A DNA stretch of 61,361 nt from ZC4RG19 sp036279475 (GTDB lineage Bacteria; Actinomycetota; Acidimicrobiia; Acidimicrobiales; VFJN01): contig DASUJB010000063.1 of assembly GCA_036279475.1 (NCBI GenBank), forward strand, positions 1 to 61,361, read 5' to 3'. Of this stretch, positions 33,231 through 41,943 are shown piece by piece (positions within the stretch are counted from its first letter, which is position 1; each line of letters starts with the position of its first letter). The position numbers and the translations under genes are program-made. A model generated the notes under the pieces. That model saw nothing but the letters and a program-made list of their open reading frames with translations, had not been told where the DNA came from and made no database searches.

Positions 33231-34064
33231 TCACCGCCGGGGGTGCAGCCGGGCCAGGGCGCCGAAGCGCCCGCAGGGGCGGGTGGCGCGGTCGCTGAAG
33301 AACGCCGTCCCCGGCCCGGTGCCGACGGGGCTGGCCTCGATGTTGGCCGGCGCCACACCGGCCTCGACCAGCAGCCGGCGGTTGGCGGCGGTGAGGTCGA
33401 AGGTCCACCGGCCGGTGCCGTCCGGCCGGACGACGTCCCCCGGGCGGCCGTCGAAGCAGGCGGCCGCGGCGTCCACCACCTCGCCACCGACCTGGTAGCG
33501 GTGGGCGGCGACGGCGGGACCGAGGCCGGCCACGACGTCACCCGGGCGCGATCCCAGGCCTGCCATGGCGTCCACGGTGGCCTCGGCCACCCGTGCCACC
33601 GTCCCCCGCCAGCCGGCGTGGACCACGGCCACGACGTGGGCCACCGGGTCGTAGAGCACGAGGGGGAGGCAGTCGGCGACCACTACGGCCAACCCCACGT
33701 CGGGCACGGCCGTGACCAGGGCGTCGGCCGACGGCGCGCCGTGGAGGGCCTGGGCGCCTCGGCCCCGGTCGGCGCCGGTGACCACGGCCACCGTCGCCCC
33801 GTGGACCTGGTGGGCGAAGACCATCTCGTCGAGGCGGCACCCGACGGCCGCGGCCGCCCGACGACGGTTCTCCGCCACCAGCGCCGGGTCGTCGCCCACG
33901 GTGAGGCCGAGGTTGAGGGAGGCGTAGGCACCCGACGACACGCCGCCGCCGCGCCCGGTCACGGCGTGGTCCAGGGGCATCCCGTCGAGGACGCCGAAGC
34001 GAAGGGCGACGGCGTGGCCGGCCGGGGGCCCCTCGTCGCTCACGGCGGGCTCGTCGGCGGCCAC
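33231..34064 (-). CDS. pgeF: Peptidoglycan editing factor PgeF (YfiH/laccase-domain family)
   Basis: The 277-residue protein has the YfiH metal site: FAHQVHG with the first His, VVVADCLPLVLYDP with the Cys, and VVHAGWRGTVARV with the second His. Also SSGAYASLNLGLTVGDD and a C-terminal SDRATRPCGRFG. In E. coli the protein hydrolyses misassembled UDP-MurNAc-L-Ser; relatives have purine nucleoside activities. Its position directly upstream of murL-murD2 fits an editing role in the same precursor pathway. The GTG at 34064 has TACCGT 9 nt upstream. Confidence 0.87.
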   Translation of the reverse strand: MAADEPAVSDEGPPAGHAVALRFGVLDGMPLDHAVTGRGGGVSSGAYASLNLGLTVGDDPALVAENRRRAAAAVGCRLDEMVFAHQVHGATVAVVTGADRGRGAQALHGAPSADALVTAVPDVGLAVVVADCLPLVLYDPVAHVVAVVHAGWRGTVARVAEATVDAMAGLGSRPGDVVAGLGPAVAAHRYQVGGEVVDAAAACFDGRPGDVVRPDGTGRWTFDLTAANRRLLVEAGVAPANIEASPVGTGPGTAFFSDRATRPCGRFGALARLHPRR

Positions 34065-34073
34065 ACCGGTCCG

Positions 34074-34079
34074 ACGGTA
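34074..34079 (-). promoter_or_regulatory. -10 element of pgeF
   Basis: TACCGT on the minus strand is 9 nt before the pgeF GTG. It is divergent from the LCP gene promoter 41 bp away. Confidence 0.4.
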
Positions 34080-34119
34080 GCCGCGCCCCCCCGAGCGCCG
34101 AGCGGGGCGCCGGGGCCGG

Positions 34120-34125
34120 TAGCCT
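34120..34125 (+). promoter_or_regulatory. -10 element of the LCP gene
   Basis: TAGCCT is 8 nt before the GTG at 34134. Confidence 0.45.
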
Positions 34126-34133
34126 CACCGCGA

Positions 34134-35576
34134 GTGCCGGGGAGCCGAGGCGGCGACCGCACGGGGCGACAGCGTCGCACCTGGGGGCAGCGGCTGGCGA
34201 TCGCGGCCGGCTGCGGCTCGACCGTGGCCCTGGTGGCCAGCGCCGTCGGCCTCGGCTACGTCCTCGGGAAGTACGAGCGACTGCCCCGCGTCGAGCTGAG
34301 CAGCGTGCTGGACGAGCCCGAGGGCCCGGGCCGGGCCGAGAACTACCTCATCGTCGGCATCGACAACGCCTCCGAGCTCGCTCCCGGCGACTCGGTGCGG
34401 ATCGGTCGCGACCCCACCGACCTGCGGTCGGACACGATCATGATCGTGCGCACCGACCCGACGACCCGCCAGGCGGCGCTGCTGTCCCTGCCCCGGGACC
34501 TCTACGTCACCCTCGCCGACGGCATGGGCTCGGGCCGCATCAACGTGGCGTTCCAGCGTGGCGGGCCCCGGCTCCTGATCCGCACCATCGCCCAGGACTT
34601 CGGCATCGAGGTCAACCACTACCTGCAGGTCGACTTCGCCTCGTTCCGCCAGCTCGTCGACGCCATCGGGGGCGTGCCCGTGCCCATCCCCCGCCCCGCC
34701 CGCGACCGGGAGACCGGGCTCGACATCCACCGGGCCGGGTGCCACACCCTCGACCCGGTCGAGGCGCTCGCCTACGTGCGCTCGCGCCACTACGAGGAGC
34801 TGGTGGGCGGGCGGTGGGTGGAAGACGTCCGCTCCGACATCGGGCGCATCGCCCGCCAGCAGGACTTCGTCCGCCGGGCCCTGTCCAGGGCGATCGACCG
34901 AGGTGCCCGCAACCCCGGCACGCTCGACCAGCTCATCGACGTGGCGCTGGCCGGGATCACGGTGGACGACCAGCTCACTGCCGACGACATCTTCGACCTG
35001 GGCACGAGGTTCCGCAGCTTCGACCCCGGCAGCCTCGTCACCTACGCCATCGAGGGGACCCCGGCCACGGTGGGCGAGGCACAGGTCCTCCGCATGGTGG
35101 AGGGACCGCGCAACCAGGCCACCCTGGCGCTGTTCCGGGGACGCCCCGGCGAGCTGGTCCCGGCGTCGGTGCAGGTGACCGTGCGCAACGGCACCGACGC
35201 GCCTCGCCAGGGCGCCGAGGCCGCCATGGCCCTGGGGCGGGTGGGGTTCGCGGCCCGGCTGGCCGGTGACGAGCCGGGCGGCGGCGGCGCCGGCACGGTG
35301 GTGCGCCATCCCCCCGGTCAGGAGGCCGCCGCCGACCTGGTGCGCCGGTGGCTCGTCGGTGGGGCGCGGCTGCAGGTGGCGCCGGGCACGACCGGCATCG
35401 AGGTGGTCACCGGCACCGACTGGCGGGGCGTCCGGGACGAGGCCGCCGCGCCGACGACCAGCACGACGGCCACCACCCTCCCTCCGCCCACCGGCGCCCC
35501 CTCGCCCCCGACGACGGGCGCGCCACCCCCTGCCCGGACCCCCACGACCCCCGACCTCGCCACCTTCCGCTGCTGA
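34134..35576 (+). CDS. LytR-CpsA-Psr (LCP) family cell-wall ligase with LytR_C domain
   Basis: The 480-residue protein is a membrane-anchored LCP enzyme, which attaches polyprenyl-linked glycans to peptidoglycan outside the cell. One membrane segment (LAIAAGCGSTVALVASAVGL) follows a basic N-terminus. The LCP domain shows YLIVGIDNASE, RSDTIMIVRTDPTTRQAALLSLPRD in adjacent pieces, RINVAFQRGG, FRQLVDAIGGVPVPI, ALAYVRSRHYEE, and RIARQQDFVRRAL. A LytR_C domain (about 340-425) and a Thr/Pro-rich tail follow. The OatA-like gene starts 1 nt after the stop. Confidence 0.93.
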   Translation: MPGSRGGDRTGRQRRTWGQRLAIAAGCGSTVALVASAVGLGYVLGKYERLPRVELSSVLDEPEGPGRAENYLIVGIDNASELAPGDSVRIGRDPTDLRSDTIMIVRTDPTTRQAALLSLPRDLYVTLADGMGSGRINVAFQRGGPRLLIRTIAQDFGIEVNHYLQVDFASFRQLVDAIGGVPVPIPRPARDRETGLDIHRAGCHTLDPVEALAYVRSRHYEELVGGRWVEDVRSDIGRIARQQDFVRRALSRAIDRGARNPGTLDQLIDVALAGITVDDQLTADDIFDLGTRFRSFDPGSLVTYAIEGTPATVGEAQVLRMVEGPRNQATLALFRGRPGELVPASVQVTVRNGTDAPRQGAEAAMALGRVGFAARLAGDEPGGGGAGTVVRHPPGQEAAADLVRRWLVGGARLQVAPGTTGIEVVTGTDWRGVRDEAAAPTTSTTATTLPPPTGAPSPPTTGAPPPARTPTTPDLATFRC

Positions 35577-35577
35577 C

Positions 35578-37500
35578 ATGACCTCCACCGTCGAGCCCGT
35601 GGCACCCGGCGCCTCCGCTCCCACCCGGGGGCCCGCCGCCGGCCGCCCGGTCCGACCACCCCGCCCGATCGGCTACGTCGCCCCCGTGGACGGGTTGCGA
35701 GCCGTGGCCGTGGCGCTCGTCATCGCCTACCACCTCGGGTACTCGGGGGTGGCCGGTGGCTACATCGGGGTCGAGGTCTTCTTCCTCATCTCGGGTTGGC
35801 TGGTGTGCGCCCTGCTCATGAACGAGCACCAGCGGACCGGGGGCATCGCCCTAGGGGCCTTCTGGGTGCGGCGCATCCGTCGCCTGCTACCCGCCATGGC
35901 GGCGGTGGTGGTCGCCACCCTCGCCGTGGCCAGCGCCGTCCAGCCGGAGCGGCTGGCCATGTTGCGCACCCAGGCCGTCGCCGCCCTCGGCTACCACCTG
36001 AACTGGCGCCTCGTGCTCGACGAGCAGTCCTACTTCGAGGCCGCCGGAGGACCCTCGGCGTTGGAGCACCTGTGGTCCCTCTCGATCGAGGAGCAGTTCT
36101 ACCTGCTCTTCCCGCTCCTCGCCGTCGCCGTGCTGGCCCGCTGCAGCCGGGCGCGGGCCGTGCGGCTGGTGACGGTCCTCGCCCTGGCGTCGACGCTGCT
36201 GCGGCTGGTGCTCCAGGAGCCGGGCGCCGATCCGTCGCGCCTCTACTTCGGCACGGACACCCGGCTGTCGGGCCTGCTCCTCGGCGTGGCGCTGGGGCTG
36301 TTCTGGACCCCCAACCGGCTGCGCCCCCACGCCGACCGCCGGTTCACGACGGCGCTGGACGTGGTGGCCGCCGTGGGCGGTGCCGTGCTGGCGTGGTACG
36401 TGCTGGCCCTCGACGAGGGCCGGCCGGCAGCCTTCGGGGCCGGGTTCACCGCCGTGCAGCTGGCCACCCTGGCGGTCCTGGCCGTGGCCGTGTACCCCGC
36501 CCCCACCGCGACGGCCCGGCTGCTGTCGGCAGCGCCGCTGCGGTGGGTGGGGAAGCGGTCCTACGGCATCTACCTGGTCCACTGGCCGGTCATCGTGTTC
36601 CTGTCCGACGCCCCGGGCGAGCAGCCGGACCCGGTGCCGCGGGTAGCGGTCCAGGTGGCGCTCGTGCTGGGCCTGGCCGCCCTCTCGTACCGCTACCTCG
36701 AGCAACCGATCCGGCGCCGGGGGCTGCGGGGCAGCGCCGTCTGGGCCCGGGGGCTCGTCGCCGACCTGGCCCACGGCCGCCCGGCGGCCGCCGTGGCGCT
36801 CTTCCTCGTGGGGGTGCTGACGGTGACCGCCGTCGGATCGGTGGCCTGGTCGGTGGCCGATGCCGAGGCGCCCAGGGAGACCCACCCGGCGTCCGTGGTC
36901 ATCGGGCGAGGGGGGCCGACGTCGACGGCGGCGCCCTCGCCCCCGGCCGTCCCCCGGCCCACGGCGCCGGTGCCGACGCCCCCGCCCACCGCCGCGCCCC
37001 CGGCCCCCTCGCCCCCGACCTCGCCGGCCCACGTCCCCACCACGGCGATCGGTGACTCGGTCCTGGTAGGTGCGGCGCAGGCGCTGGCGCACCGCCTGGG
37101 ACCGTCGCTGACCGTCGATGCCGCCGTGGGCCGCCAGCTGACCGACGCCACCGACCTGGTGGCCGCGGGCCGCGCCGGGGGCACCCTCGGGCGGGCCGTC
37201 GTGCTGCACCTGGGGACGAACGGGCCGTTCACCGCCGAGGAGGTGGACGCGCTGGTGGCGGCGGCCGGGCCCGACCGGCTGGTGGTGCTGGTCAACGTGC
37301 TGGTCCCCCGGCGGTGGGAGGGCGAGGTGAACCGGGAGATCCAGGCTGCCGCCGACCGCCATCCCAACGTCCGGCTGGCCGACTGGCACGCGGTGGCGTC
37401 GAGCGAGCCGGGGCTCCTCCGGGAGGACGGGTTCCACGTGACGCCGGCGGGTGCCGAGCGCTTCGCCGACCTCGTCGCCGGTCTCGTGCCGTCGTCCTAG
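35578..37500 (+). CDS. OatA-like O-acyltransferase with SGNH domain
   Basis: The 640-residue protein has an acyltransferase-3 membrane domain (about 30-440: YVAPVDGLRAVAVALVIAYH, YIGVEVFFLISGWLVCALL, EHLWSLSIEEQFYLLFPLL, GKRSYGIYLVHWPVIVF), a Pro/Thr/Ala linker, and an extracytoplasmic SGNH esterase-fold domain with TTAIGDSVLVGA (catalytic Ser), HLGTNGPF and DGFHVTPAG (Asp-His). This is the OatA architecture, which O-acetylates peptidoglycan or other surface glycans. Coupling to an LCP gene supports a wall target. The exact acceptor is unknown. Confidence 0.9.
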   Translation: MTSTVEPVAPGASAPTRGPAAGRPVRPPRPIGYVAPVDGLRAVAVALVIAYHLGYSGVAGGYIGVEVFFLISGWLVCALLMNEHQRTGGIALGAFWVRRIRRLLPAMAAVVVATLAVASAVQPERLAMLRTQAVAALGYHLNWRLVLDEQSYFEAAGGPSALEHLWSLSIEEQFYLLFPLLAVAVLARCSRARAVRLVTVLALASTLLRLVLQEPGADPSRLYFGTDTRLSGLLLGVALGLFWTPNRLRPHADRRFTTALDVVAAVGGAVLAWYVLALDEGRPAAFGAGFTAVQLATLAVLAVAVYPAPTATARLLSAAPLRWVGKRSYGIYLVHWPVIVFLSDAPGEQPDPVPRVAVQVALVLGLAALSYRYLEQPIRRRGLRGSAVWARGLVADLAHGRPAAAVALFLVGVLTVTAVGSVAWSVADAEAPRETHPASVVIGRGGPTSTAAPSPPAVPRPTAPVPTPPPTAAPPAPSPPTSPAHVPTTAIGDSVLVGAAQALAHRLGPSLTVDAAVGRQLTDATDLVAAGRAGGTLGRAVVLHLGTNGPFTAEEVDALVAAAGPDRLVVLVNVLVPRRWEGEVNREIQAAADRHPNVRLADWHAVASSEPGLLREDGFHVTPAGAERFADLVAGLVPSS

Positions 37501-37580
37501 GCCGCGGGCCCGCCCCTGGCTCGAACCTACGATCGGCGGGGTACACCCCCGGGGCGCCGTCCGGCGCCGCCACGACCATC

Positions 37581-37594
37581 CGCCCGATCGGGCG
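37581..37594. promoter_or_regulatory. 14-bp perfect palindrome upstream of the AI-2E-type gene
   Basis: CGCCCGATCGGGCG lies 16 bp before the GTG start, immediately upstream of the GAAGGGGG ribosome site. It could be an operator or an mRNA hairpin that affects translation. Confidence 0.4.
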
Positions 37595-37609
37595 CAGCGA
37601 AGGGGGACC

Positions 37610-38764
37610 GTGCCCCAGAACCGACCGACCTCGTCCGCGGGGGGCGATCCCCTCGTCCGCCCCGCGGTCGCCCGTGCGGGCACCTACGCGTGGAAGCTCA
37701 TCGGCATCGGCATCGTCGGCTGGGCGGCGCTCCAGCTCGTCACCGCGCTGTGGGTCCTGCTGCTGGCGGCGGCGGTGGCCATGCTGCTCGGGCGGGCCCT
37801 CGACCCGGTGGCCAGCCGGCTGCGGCGGCGGGGCGTGCCCCGGGCCCTCGTCGCCGCCGTGACGCTGTTCGGCTTCCTCGCCCTCCTGGCCGGCATCCTG
37901 GCGCTGCTGGCCCCGCCCATCGTCGACGAGTTCGGCGACCTGGGCCCCACGCTCGAGGACGCCGTCGACGACGTGGAGGACTGGCTGGTCGAGGACAGCC
38001 CGTTCGACGTCTCGCGCCGGGACGTGGACGACTTCCGGGACGAGTTCGGCAACCGCGCCACCGACCTCCTCGAGTCCGAGAGCGGCACCGTCGTCAGCGG
38101 CACGGTGGTGGCGTTCGAGGTGATCACCGGCCTGGTCCTGGCCCTCGTCACCACGTTCTTCGTGCTCAAGGACGGCGACCGGTTCGGCGAGTGGGTGCTG
38201 GGCTTCCTGCCCGACGACAGGCAGCCGCTGGCCCGCCGCATGGCCGCCCGGGCGTGGCGCACGCTGGGCGGCTACCTGCGAGGCTCGGCGTCCCTCGGCA
38301 CGATCGAGGGCATCATCATCGGGATGACGGTGTGGCTGGTGGGGGCCCCGCTGGCCGTCCCGGTGGGCATCATCACCTTCTTCGCCGCCTTCCTGCCCTT
38401 CGCCGGTGCCATCATCGCCGGGGCCGTCGCCGTCCTCGTCACGCTGGTCGCCGCGGGGTTCGCGTCGGCGGTCGTCGTGCTGGTGGTGGCCGTGGTGGTG
38501 CAGCAGTTCGACAACGACCTGCTGGCGCCCCTCGTCTTCGGCCGCAGCCTCGAGCTGCACCCCCTGGTGGTGCTGGCCGCCATCGTCGCCGGCAGCACCC
38601 TCTTCGGGGCGTTCGGTGCCGTCCTGGCCGTCCCGGTGAGCGCCATGGCCATCAACGTCCTCGCCGAGTGGCGGACCGGTGCCGCCGGCGGTGGCGACGA
38701 GGCGGTCGGCGCCGGCTCGCCCGATGCCGGGGGGCTGAGCGTGCCCGGACCCACGGAGGGCTGA
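37610..38764 (+). CDS. AI-2E family transporter (PerM/UPF0118)
   Basis: The 384-residue membrane protein has the family plan: two early helices (LIGIGIVGWAALQLVTALWV, VLLLAAAVAMLLGRALDPV), a long soluble segment (about 105-175), then GTIEGIIIGMTVWLVG, FFAAFLPFAGAIIAGAVAV, DNDLLAPLVFGRSLELHPL and FGAVLAVPVSAM. Members export varied solutes or Na+ and the name AI-2E does not establish a substrate. The GTG start has GAAGGGGG 5 nt upstream, so this gene is leadered. Confidence 0.87.
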   Translation: MPQNRPTSSAGGDPLVRPAVARAGTYAWKLIGIGIVGWAALQLVTALWVLLLAAAVAMLLGRALDPVASRLRRRGVPRALVAAVTLFGFLALLAGILALLAPPIVDEFGDLGPTLEDAVDDVEDWLVEDSPFDVSRRDVDDFRDEFGNRATDLLESESGTVVSGTVVAFEVITGLVLALVTTFFVLKDGDRFGEWVLGFLPDDRQPLARRMAARAWRTLGGYLRGSASLGTIEGIIIGMTVWLVGAPLAVPVGIITFFAAFLPFAGAIIAGAVAVLVTLVAAGFASAVVVLVVAVVVQQFDNDLLAPLVFGRSLELHPLVVLAAIVAGSTLFGAFGAVLAVPVSAMAINVLAEWRTGAAGGGDEAVGAGSPDAGGLSVPGPTEG

Positions 38765-38777
38765 CCAGGCGGCACCC

Positions 38778-38791
38778 GACCCGGCCGGGTC
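38778..38791. terminator. Palindrome between convergent genes
   Basis: A perfect 14-bp palindrome (GACCCGGCCGGGTC), embedded in further GC-rich inverted repeats up to 38815, lies between the convergent stops of the AI-2E-type and PAC2 genes. It could be a bidirectional terminator. Confidence 0.4.
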
Positions 38792-38813
38792 CCGCCGGCC
38801 GGTCGGGGCCGGG

Positions 38814-39665
38814 TCACGAGGGCCGGTCGCGGAGGAAGCGCTCGACCTCCTCCACCAGGGAGCGGGCCGCGAGGGGGTCGTCGGGATCCTGGGAGTCGTG
38901 GCGCTGCTCGAGCTGGGTCACGTAGTCCGAGGTCTCGTCGTCCTCCTCGACCAGCTCGCTGACCTGCCGCTCGTAGGCGGCGGAGGCGATCTCCAGGTCG
39001 GTCGACGGCAGCGACGCGCCCAGCATCTCGGCGGTGTGCTCCAAGAGCGCCAGCACCGCCTTGGGGGAGGGTGCCGAGGGGACGTAGGTGGGGACGGCCG
39101 CCCACAGCGAGGCCGAGGGCAGCCCGGCCTCGTCGCAGGCGGCGGAGAGCACGCCCACCACCCCGGTCGGCCCCTCGTAGGTGGACGGTTGGAGGCCGAG
39201 GCGCTCCTGCAGCGCCGGATCGGTGACCGACCCCACGACGGGGACGGGCCGGCTGTGGGGCACCTCGGCGACGAGGGCCCCGAGGATGACGACGAGCCGG
39301 CAACCGAGCTGCCGGGCGATGCCGGTGACCTGGGCGCAGAACGTGCGCCAGCGGAGCTGGGGCTCGCTGCCGACCAGCAGCACCAGGTCGCCGGCGTCCG
39401 CCGGCAGCCTCGCCGTGTACACCTCGGTGCTGGGCCAGACGATGCGGCGAGTGCCGCCCTCGTCCAGCTCGACCTGGGGGCGAGCGGAGGTGAAGTCGAA
39501 GAACTCCTCGGCGTCGACCTCGGCCACGAGGTGGGCGTCGCAGCGGTCGATCAGGTAGCGGACGACCCCGCTGGCGGCGTCGCCGGCGTCGTTCCAGCCC
39601 TCGAAGGCGGCGACGAGGACCGGCCGGTCGAGGCTCGGACGGCTGTGCCAGCGCACGTGCTCCAC
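38814..39665 (-). CDS. PAC2 family protein
   Basis: The 283-residue protein belongs to the PAC2 (proteasome assembly chaperone 2-like) family: RPVLVAAFEGWNDAGDAAS, EEFFDFTSARPQVELDEGG, LVLLVGSEPQLRWRTF, YEGPTGVVGVLSAACDEAGL and VPTYVPSAPSPKAVLALLE. Actinobacterial members occur with and without proteasomes, and no role in proteasome assembly is shown. I place the start at GTG 39665 because TACGAT ends 7 nt before it; the ATG four codons upstream (39674) would overlap that element. Confidence 0.85.
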   Translation of the reverse strand: MEHVRWHSRPSLDRPVLVAAFEGWNDAGDAASGVVRYLIDRCDAHLVAEVDAEEFFDFTSARPQVELDEGGTRRIVWPSTEVYTARLPADAGDLVLLVGSEPQLRWRTFCAQVTGIARQLGCRLVVILGALVAEVPHSRPVPVVGSVTDPALQERLGLQPSTYEGPTGVVGVLSAACDEAGLPSASLWAAVPTYVPSAPSPKAVLALLEHTAEMLGASLPSTDLEIASAAYERQVSELVEEDDETSDYVTQLEQRHDSQDPDDPLAARSLVEEVERFLRDRPS

Positions 39666-39672
39666 CGCCCCC

Positions 39673-39678
39673 ATCGTA
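39673..39678 (-). promoter_or_regulatory. -10 element of the PAC2 gene
   Basis: TACGAT on the minus strand is 7 nt before the GTG at 39665 and moves the most likely start downstream of the nearby ATG. Confidence 0.4.
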
Positions 39679-39771
39679 CGGGCACGACCGCCGACGCACG
39701 CCGACCGGCCGGCGGCGCTCCCCCCTCCCGCGGCCACCGCCGTCCTGCGCCGCCGCGTCCCGGGTGACCTC

Positions 39772-39777
39772 TACGCT
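39772..39777 (+). promoter_or_regulatory. -10 element of the CBS-citrate synthase gene
   Basis: TACGCT is 6 nt before the GTG at 39784, with no ribosome site. Confidence 0.45.
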
Positions 39778-39783
39778 GGCGCC

Positions 39784-41331
39784 GTGACCGCTTCCCCGAC
39801 CGTCCGCACGGTGGCCGACGTGATGAGCTCGCCGGTGGTGACCGCGCCGCCCGACGACACCGTCGCCGCCGTGGCCGCCGTCATGCACGAGAGGGCCGTG
39901 GGCGCCGTGGTCGTCGTCGACGGCACCCGCCCCGTCGGCATCGTGACCGAGCGGGACCTCGTCCGCCTGGCGGCGGCCGGCCCCGCGTCGACCGACCTCA
40001 AGCTGGCCGAGCTCATGACCCCCGAGCCCGACTGCGTCGCCCCCGACCTGTCGGTGCAGGAGGCGTTCGCCGCCCTCTCCCACCACGGCTACCGCCACAT
40101 CCCGGTGGTCGACGGCGACGACCTCGTCGGCATCGTGTCCATGCGGGACCTCATGCGGGTGGCCCAGATCCAGCCCGTGGTGCACCCGGGCCAGATCGAG
40201 GCCCCGCCGGGGCTCGAGGGCGTCATCGTGGCCGAGACCCAGGTCGGCGACGTGCGGGGGGCGGAGGGCTTCTACCACTACCGGCAGTACTCGGCGGTGG
40301 AGCTGGCCGACAAGCGGTCGCTGGAGGACGTCTGGTTCCTGCTCTTCGAGGGCCACCTGCCCTCGGGCGACGAGGGGCGGGACTTCGCCGCCGAGGTGCG
40401 CTCGCTCCGCCCCGTCCCCGGGGCCGTGCGCGAGCTGCTCCCCGCCATCGCCGCCACGGGCGGACCCCTCATGGACCAGCTGCGCAGCGCCGTGTCCCTG
40501 ATCGGCCACGGTCGGCGCTTCCGCCCCTGGCTCGACATGTCCGCCGCTGAGCTGCGGGCCGACGCCCTGCAGGTGTGCGCGGCGGTGCCGACCCTCATCA
40601 TGGCGCTGCACCGCCTGGGTCGTGGCCAGGAGCCGGTCGAGCCCGACCCCGAGCTGGGCTACGGGGAGAACTACCTGTGGATGCTCACCGGCGAGCGTCC
40701 CGACCCCGACAAGGCCCGTGCCGTCGAGCAGTACCAGATCCTCACCATCGACCACGGGTTCAACGCGTCCACGTTCACGGCCCGGGTCATCACGTCGACG
40801 GGGGCCGACCTGGCCGGAGCGGTGACGGGCGCCATCGCCGCCCTGTCGGGCCCGTTGCACGGTGGCGCCCCGTCGCGGGCGCTCGACCTGCTGGACGCCA
40901 TCGGCACGCCCGACAACGCCCGTCCCTACCTCGTCGACGCCGTCGCCCACGGCGACAAGATCATGGGGTTCGGTCACCGCGTGTACAAGACGACCGATCC
41001 CCGGTCGGAGTTCCTGCGGGAGGTCGCCCAGCGCATCGGGGCCGAGAAGGTGGCGTTCGCCACCCAGGTGGAGCGGACGGTGGTGGACGTCCTCGCCGAG
41101 CTCAAGCCCGGTCGCAACCTGTACGCCAACGTCGAGTTCTACGCCGGCGTGGTCATGGAGGACGTGGGCCTGCCCCGGGACCTGTTCAGCCCCACCTTCG
41201 CGTCCAGCCGGGTCATCGGGTGGTGCGCCAACATCCTCGAGCAGGCGTCGGACAACCGCATCATCCGACCGTCGGCCCGGTACGTGGGCCCGCCGCCGCC
41301 CCAACCGGTGCCGCCGGCACCCGGCGCCTGA
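39784..41331 (+). CDS. Citrate synthase with N-terminal CBS-domain pair
   Basis: Residues 1-130 are two CBS domains (VADVMSSPVVTAPPDDTVAA, GIVTERDLVRLA, LMTPEPDCVAPDLSVQEAF, IPVVDGDDLVGIVSMRDLM), which typically bind adenine nucleotides. Residues 135-500 are a type-II citrate synthase: catalytic His324 in TIDHGFNASTFTARV, His398 in GFGHRVYKTTDPR, and the third catalytic position in NVEFYAGVV, where Glu451 stands in place of the more usual Asp. The enzyme would join acetyl-CoA (or propionyl-CoA) to oxaloacetate, with allosteric control through the CBS pair as an inference. It is preceded by a leaderless promoter. Confidence 0.92.
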   Translation: MTASPTVRTVADVMSSPVVTAPPDDTVAAVAAVMHERAVGAVVVVDGTRPVGIVTERDLVRLAAAGPASTDLKLAELMTPEPDCVAPDLSVQEAFAALSHHGYRHIPVVDGDDLVGIVSMRDLMRVAQIQPVVHPGQIEAPPGLEGVIVAETQVGDVRGAEGFYHYRQYSAVELADKRSLEDVWFLLFEGHLPSGDEGRDFAAEVRSLRPVPGAVRELLPAIAATGGPLMDQLRSAVSLIGHGRRFRPWLDMSAAELRADALQVCAAVPTLIMALHRLGRGQEPVEPDPELGYGENYLWMLTGERPDPDKARAVEQYQILTIDHGFNASTFTARVITSTGADLAGAVTGAIAALSGPLHGGAPSRALDLLDAIGTPDNARPYLVDAVAHGDKIMGFGHRVYKTTDPRSEFLREVAQRIGAEKVAFATQVERTVVDVLAELKPGRNLYANVEFYAGVVMEDVGLPRDLFSPTFASSRVIGWCANILEQASDNRIIRPSARYVGPPPPQPVPPAPGA

Positions 41332-41408
41332 TCCCGCCCCGCGGGAGGAGCGGGACGAGGCCGACGGGGTCGGGGCGTCGCCGGGCGGGGCCGAGCCGGC
41401 CAACCGCG

Positions 41409-41414
41409 TAGCGT
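41409..41414 (+). promoter_or_regulatory. -10 element of the GNAT gene
   Basis: TAGCGT is 7 nt before GTG 41422 and so favours that start over GTG 41413, which lies inside the element. Confidence 0.45.
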
Positions 41415-41421
41415 GGGTGGC

Positions 41422-41856
41422 GTGAAGGTCGAGATCGCCACCACGCTCACGCCCGCCATCGTCGACGCCGCGGTGGCGCTGACCGCCCAGCTCTCGCCGG
41501 CGGCACCACCTCCCACGACCGAGGAGCTGGGGGAGATCGTCGAGTCGCCGTCCACCGACCTGTTCATCGCCCTCGACGAGGGCGGCGCCATCGTGGGCAT
41601 GGCGACGCTGGCCACCTTCCGCATCCCCACCGGCCGCCGGGCGTGGATCGAGGACGTCGTGGTGGACGAGTCGGCCCGGGGCCGGGGCGTGGGCACGGCG
41701 CTGACCGAGGCGATGCTGGCCCGAGCCGGTGAGCTCCGGGCTCGCACCGTCGACCTCACCTCACGTCCCACGCGCCAGGCGGCCAACGCCCTGTACCGGA
41801 AGGCGGGGTTCGTCCCCCGCGAGACGAACGTGTGGAGGTTCGATCTTCGGGCGTAG
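41422..41856 (+). CDS. GNAT family N-acetyltransferase
   Basis: The 144-residue protein has the GNAT core: LFIALDEGGAIVGMATLATF, AWIEDVVVDESARGRGVGTALTEAML with the acetyl-CoA loop RGRGVGTAL, and ANALYRKAGFVPRETNVWRF. The acceptor is unknown. The last 36 coding bases and the following ~20 bp are repeated at 42636-42690, on the far side of the vapBC module. Confidence 0.85.
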   Translation: MKVEIATTLTPAIVDAAVALTAQLSPAAPPPTTEELGEIVESPSTDLFIALDEGGAIVGMATLATFRIPTGRRAWIEDVVVDESARGRGVGTALTEAMLARAGELRARTVDLTSRPTRQAANALYRKAGFVPRETNVWRFDLRA

Positions 41857-41875
41857 CTCGGGCGACAAGCTCTGC
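41821..41875 (+). repeat. Direct repeat copy A (GNAT 3' end)
   Basis: This 55-bp segment covers the end of the GNAT gene (ETNVWRFDLRA and stop) and the bases after it. Copy B at 42636-42690 is identical over its first 20 bases and differs at about 6-7 positions in the rest. Confidence 0.85.
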
Positions 41876-41943
41876 AAAGCCTCCGCCGACATCGGCGACA
41901 TCGGCTCGGGGCTGCGCGCAGGGTGGTTGCGGCCGGCCAGGCG

